A stretch of DNA of 64,000 nt from Zeugodacus cucurbitae (lineage: Eukaryota > Arthropoda > Insecta > Diptera > Tephritidae): NCBI RefSeq assembly GCF_028554725.1, contig NC_071667.1:80948001-81012000 (forward strand). Direction: 5' to 3'. Each line of letters opens with the position of its first letter. Position 1 is the stretch's first letter. This document shows positions 60,019 through 64,000 of the stretch, one piece after another. Below the pieces are notes generated by a model. The model was not told the origin of the DNA and did no database searches. It saw only the letters and a program-made list of their open reading frames with translations. Made by a program: the position numbers and the translations under genes.

Positions 60019-60576
60019 TTTTATACCCTGAACAGGGTATATTAAGCTTGTCACGAAGTTTGTAGAAGGAAGCGTCGGAGGCCCTATAAAGTATACACAT
60101 ACATAAATGATCAGTATGTTGAACTGAGTCGATTTTACCATGTCCGTCTGTCTGTATATATACAAACTAGTCCTTCAGTTTTTAAGATATCGTTTTGAAA
60201 TTTTGCAGATGTTATTTTTTCTTCAAGAAGCTGCTCATTTGTCGGAACTGCCGATATCGGACCACTATATCATATAGCTGCCATACAAACTGAACGATCT
60301 GAATCAAGGGCTTGTATGGAAAATTTTCGCATTTGACGTGGTATCTTCACAAAATTTGACATGGATTACTGCTTAAGATAATAATATAATCTGCGAAGAA
60401 ATTGTTCAGATCGGCTAACTATATAACCTTAATGTTTCTAGCAAACAACCCGGCTAAAAAGAATTAATAAAAAGTTTTCTTTAGATTTGCTTAAACACAT
60501 AGTTACTAAAAGGAATGCACCTGTGAAGGGTATATTAGCTTCGGTACAGCCGAAGTTAACGTTTTTTCTTGTTTGA
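60019..60576. mobile_element. Second non-autonomous element of HINE/DINE-1-like design
   Basis: It opens with the hairpin TATACCCTGAACAGGGTATA, has TCCGTCTGTCTG at about 60,145, words such as TGCCGATATCGGACCACTAT and CATATAGCTGCCATACAAAC that recur widely in fly genomes, then GGGTATATTAGC, a terminal hairpin CTTCGGTACAGCCGAAG and a TTTTTTCTTGTTT end. The layout parallels the element at 15.2-16.4 kb although the sequences differ. No protein frame. Class is inference. Confidence 0.6.
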
Positions 60577-63300
60577 GATATCTTAGTGATATTCAGAGTA
60601 CAATTTCTTAATAATAATGTACCTTGCTGCCAATAGATAATAAAATAGATAAAAATCAGTTCATTACTTCCCCTATCCCCCATATTCCTAATATAAAAAT
60701 TCCGACTGCAGTTTTACCGTATATCGGTTAATATCTAAGATATCTTATTGTGTCGTAAATATGTGAAATCAGTCCAGGTGAAACCACAGCACCTTTGTAC
60801 AACTCATACATATATTACGAAAATATCGATATATTGGATGGATATCTTCATAAAAGGAATTGTATACTTTGACGTCTAAAGTAGATATATTTGGTCCAGA
60901 CATTTACCTAGTTTTTCTGAAAAATTAAAATATTTCACTTGCCTTAAATTTCAGCAAGTTATTAGAATGTCTGTCAGCTGCAGAATGCTCGAAAAAAATT
61001 TTCACTCCCTTAATTTTTCAAATATTAAAAATTCAAATTTAGCCACATGTGCTAAAATTTGTATTAATTAAAAATTCATTATCACACATGCCACAGACGC
61101 ACCTGTCGGCCTGCTTGTTTTTCACATTTTATGCCAAGCTTTATAAATAGCTTACATATGCGAAATTAAAAATGAGAAATAATGGATATAAATAAAGCGT
61201 ATATATATACTGTATTTAAATATACATATATACATATATGCCGCTATTTATATATACTTATGTGTATTTCAATATCTCCTCCCCTCATTAGCTATCGTTC
61301 ATCACCCACCTATACTTTAGTGGGAGTTAATAGTTTTTATTTCAGCATTATGCTGGATTTATTTTCGATTCTAGGAACTTATACCCACAGCATTAGGCAT
61401 AGTGTGTATGTCTTTCGTTGCGTAATTTACATAATTTATGAATAAAATTAGCAAATGATCGAAAGTGTTGAAGCAACAACGCCTACAAGCTGTCCAAACG
61501 AATTTTCCTCGACTTGATGATGCCGCCAGCGGAGAAATGGCCTTCGTGTGCGGGCGCTTTAATCAACTTGACGATTACTTGACGCCTTGGGGCCAACAGG
61601 TTTACGGAGACTCGTTCATGCAGCAGTAATGTGCCACAAACTTGCACACACACACACACACACCACGCATACGCTTTTCAGCACCTAAATATATACATAA
61701 GTACATAGAGACAGGTGTGTATATGTGTGTGTGCTTACTAATATTAACACAGCTACAGGGTTGGCTCAAACACAAACAGAATTTCACTTTCAATAACTAC
61801 AACTACAACTGCAAAGCATGTGCATAAATGTCAATAGTTTTCTTATCATTCATATTTCACTCCTGCAGATATACATATGTACCTGCTTTGGTCGCCCCCC
61901 GTTAGGGAAACACTTTCCTCATTCGTGGGTGTTCTTCTGCTCATACTTCATACATTAGCTATGTGTGTATATAATCGTGAGCGTGTGTGTTCAAGTGTAA
62001 TTTAAATCCATTCTCCTCGACTGAGCGTTTCAAAATGAAGGCAAACTTTTTGCAATGCAAATTTCACTTTATTTCTGTATACAAGAATATATTTAAAGCG
62101 ATTTAAAATACGCTCTCAAGTTGGAGGAGTTGATGGGAAATGCAAACATATATATGTACATACATAAATATATATATATATACTGAGAGTACATTATGTT
62201 TGAGTATGATGAGTGTGCGGCTTACAGTCAAATAGGGACACAGTTACGACATACAAGCACATTGCTACGTTATGGCGGGGGATCAACCGTATTTCACTGT
62301 GCTAAGCAGTAATTTGTGGATTACATAGAATACGGCGAGAATAATTGACTCAGATAATTCAGCATTTATCTTGCACGCTTCGAGCAACTACTGAATACAT
62401 AAATACACAAAATAGTTCTTGTTTAAATGCAAAATGCTTGAAAAGTGAAGTAGAGGTAAAACTATTGTATATGTGTAATATGGCGTATCCTACCATATTT
62501 TATGCCAATTTTTCATTAGATTTCAATAAAAGTGTGTATGGGTATGTCGCATCGTGAGATCTAAGAGTCCAGTCAATGGCACCTCTCTTTCACGAATTTT
62601 TAGTAGTCGAATCTGAACAGTTTTCTTAGCGAGCCATTTTATTGAAACTTATAGCCTTCTGTACCAGCATCCAATGAGGGTTTTGTCGGAAATGAACTTT
62701 GTCATGAAAGTGAAAATAAAATTTGTCAAATATTCCCAAATATGATGCTTTCGTTTATTAAAGCCGTCATAGAATTTAAAACTCTAGAAGTTAACATTGC
62801 CGATACAAGAACCAGAACTCTGAAACTTATTGCCAAAAATAGGAACGCTAAAAAATCTTAATTTTATTGCAGAGTTTTTTTAAAAAGCACTGTAAAATGA
62901 AATGTTTTCTTTCAAGATTTCAAAAATGTCATTTCAGGTTTCAGCAGCACCACTGATAATAATAACGGGTACTATTTTAAGACGTGTGGTTTTCAATAAG
63001 GCTGTACTTTTATCGGAGTGAGTATTTTCGACAGTTTCGACAGCCGCGGGGGATACTTGCCCAATATCATTTTTGAAATGTAATAACAGACCCTTAACAT
63101 TATAATAAAACTAAATTTTTGATCCTCGTTCTATTTCTAAAAACCCACAGTCGGTAATTGAAATGGGTCGCCTTTATCATATCTCTCCACGAACAACACA
63201 AACATTTCGGTACAACCCAGACTAAGCGAGCTTTCGTAGTTAATGGGACTCTACTCCTTGGCTGGCTGGACATACCTAATCACCCGTTAACATATTGATT
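60577..63300. other. Intergenic spacer
   Basis: AT-rich DNA with a CA run at 61,645-61,662 and TA tracts at 61,199-61,240 and 62,165-62,182. No gene recognised. Confidence 0.4.
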
Positions 63301-63954
63301 CTAGAAGAGTTGTACCATACATATGTTTTTCTTTCCTATCAATGAAAGTGGAAAATGGAGGTAAGAAGAGAGAAGAAACTTCTTTTTACTTTGAAATATA
63401 GAATTTAAGTGTTTTGGATTTGGGCTTCCGCTTTTTTGCTCTTTATTCAATGCTTTATAAAAAGTGTTACAGTGATCGGATTTAGATATCAAATATACGC
63501 CGTTTCGTTCGATAATATGTTTCCATCTAGACGGCAACTTCATAATGCCCCCCTCGTAGAAGCCCCCCTCCTTATTTGCGAAAAACTCGGACAGCCACTT
63601 TTCACAAGTCTCTTTTGAGTTCAACTTTCGGTCCAGAAGGTTTTTTTGCGGCACCCACACATCAAGCTCTTTTGTGTATCCAGCCTTCTGCAGATGGTTT
63701 AAAATGGTTTTGTGACTAACTCCCATCTCCTGGACGATGTCACGAGATACCACATGCAAATCTAACTCAATGTTTTCTATGATTTTATCGGTATTCGTCG
63801 TCACAGGTCTGTCGCCGGCTGGCTGATCCATGGTGTCGTTCTCACCCGCTCTGGATCGTCGAAACCATTCCTCCGCAGTTCGAAGTGATAGAGTACCATC
63901 CCCCAAAACACCATAAATCTCACGGAACCTTTCTCTAGCGGATTTGAGTTTCAA
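63301..63954 (-). pseudogene. Mariner transposase with the catalytic core deleted
   Basis: An unbroken 217-residue minus-strand frame reads the N-terminal helix-turn-helix part (LSLRTAEEWFRRSRAGEND, then a second HTH with VSHKTILNHLQKAGYTKEL), the linker VPQKNLLDRK, and then at about residue 115 jumps to the C-terminal block FFANKEGGFYEGGIMKLPSR and WKHIIERNGVYL. The whole DD(34/35)D catalytic domain, about 200 residues in normal mariners, is missing. The two parts are joined in frame, so a DNA-binding protein without catalysis could still be made. The last residues after about 160 (DHCNTFYKALNKEQKSG onward) are read-through into other DNA that recurs at 48.25 kb. The element's outer ends were not identified. 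Confidence 0.8.
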
Positions 63955-64000
63955 ATATGTATAGTATTGCCAGATACGAGCCTGTAACGCTTAATGCAAA

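Overview
The window looks like nuclear DNA of a higher fly (Brachycera). It carries a prohormone convertase 2 gene of the amontillado type, a Tweedle cuticle-protein gene with the tiny first exon typical of insect cuticle genes, short GT-AG introns, AT-rich spacers and many degenerate insect transposons. A tephritid fruit fly is my best guess. That is inference from element style and intron size, not something the bases prove.

Only two genes are well supported, both on the minus strand. The Tweedle gene (23,085-25,012) has two exons and encodes a 249-residue secreted cuticle protein, with a TATA box upstream. The PC2/amontillado gene (45,576-53,712) has eleven exons that I could join in frame. 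They give 582 residues from the mid-prodomain to the stop codon, with Asp, His, oxyanion Asp and Ser all present. The signal-peptide exon or exons were not found and may lie beyond 53.7 kb or outside the window. PC2 processes neuropeptide precursors in secretory granules, while Tweedle builds cuticle, so they share a region and not a pathway.

The rest is spacer and transposon debris. Region by region: 0.3-0.75 kb and 34.2-34.65 kb hold two diverged arrays with a period near 122 bp. 4.5-6.0, 7.6-8.1, 10.1-11.3, 17.2-18.2, 23.9-24.5, 40.3-41.0, 48.8-48.9 and 58.9-59.3 kb hold fragments of non-LTR retrotransposons. 15.2-16.4 and 60.0-60.6 kb hold two elements with GTCY microsatellites and hairpins, like Helentron-associated (HINE/DINE-1) elements. 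16.5-16.7, 20.1-21.2, 22.6-22.8 and 36.7-37.8 kb hold four copies of one mariner family. Other mariner pieces lie at 48.1-48.6, 55.9-56.5 and 63.3-63.95 kb. Non-autonomous DNA elements with readable ends lie at 20,308-21,000, 31,416-31,915, 32,764-33,472, 36,870-37,265 and 37,438-37,689, several of them nested inside mariners.

The least explained signals are an open, well-bounded exon-like segment inside a PC2 intron (51,613-51,721), a cluster of exact TATCGATA motifs near 38.2 kb, the (CCTAA)n-type tails of one retrotransposon family, and the 122-bp-period arrays. No tRNA, rRNA or CRISPR was seen.
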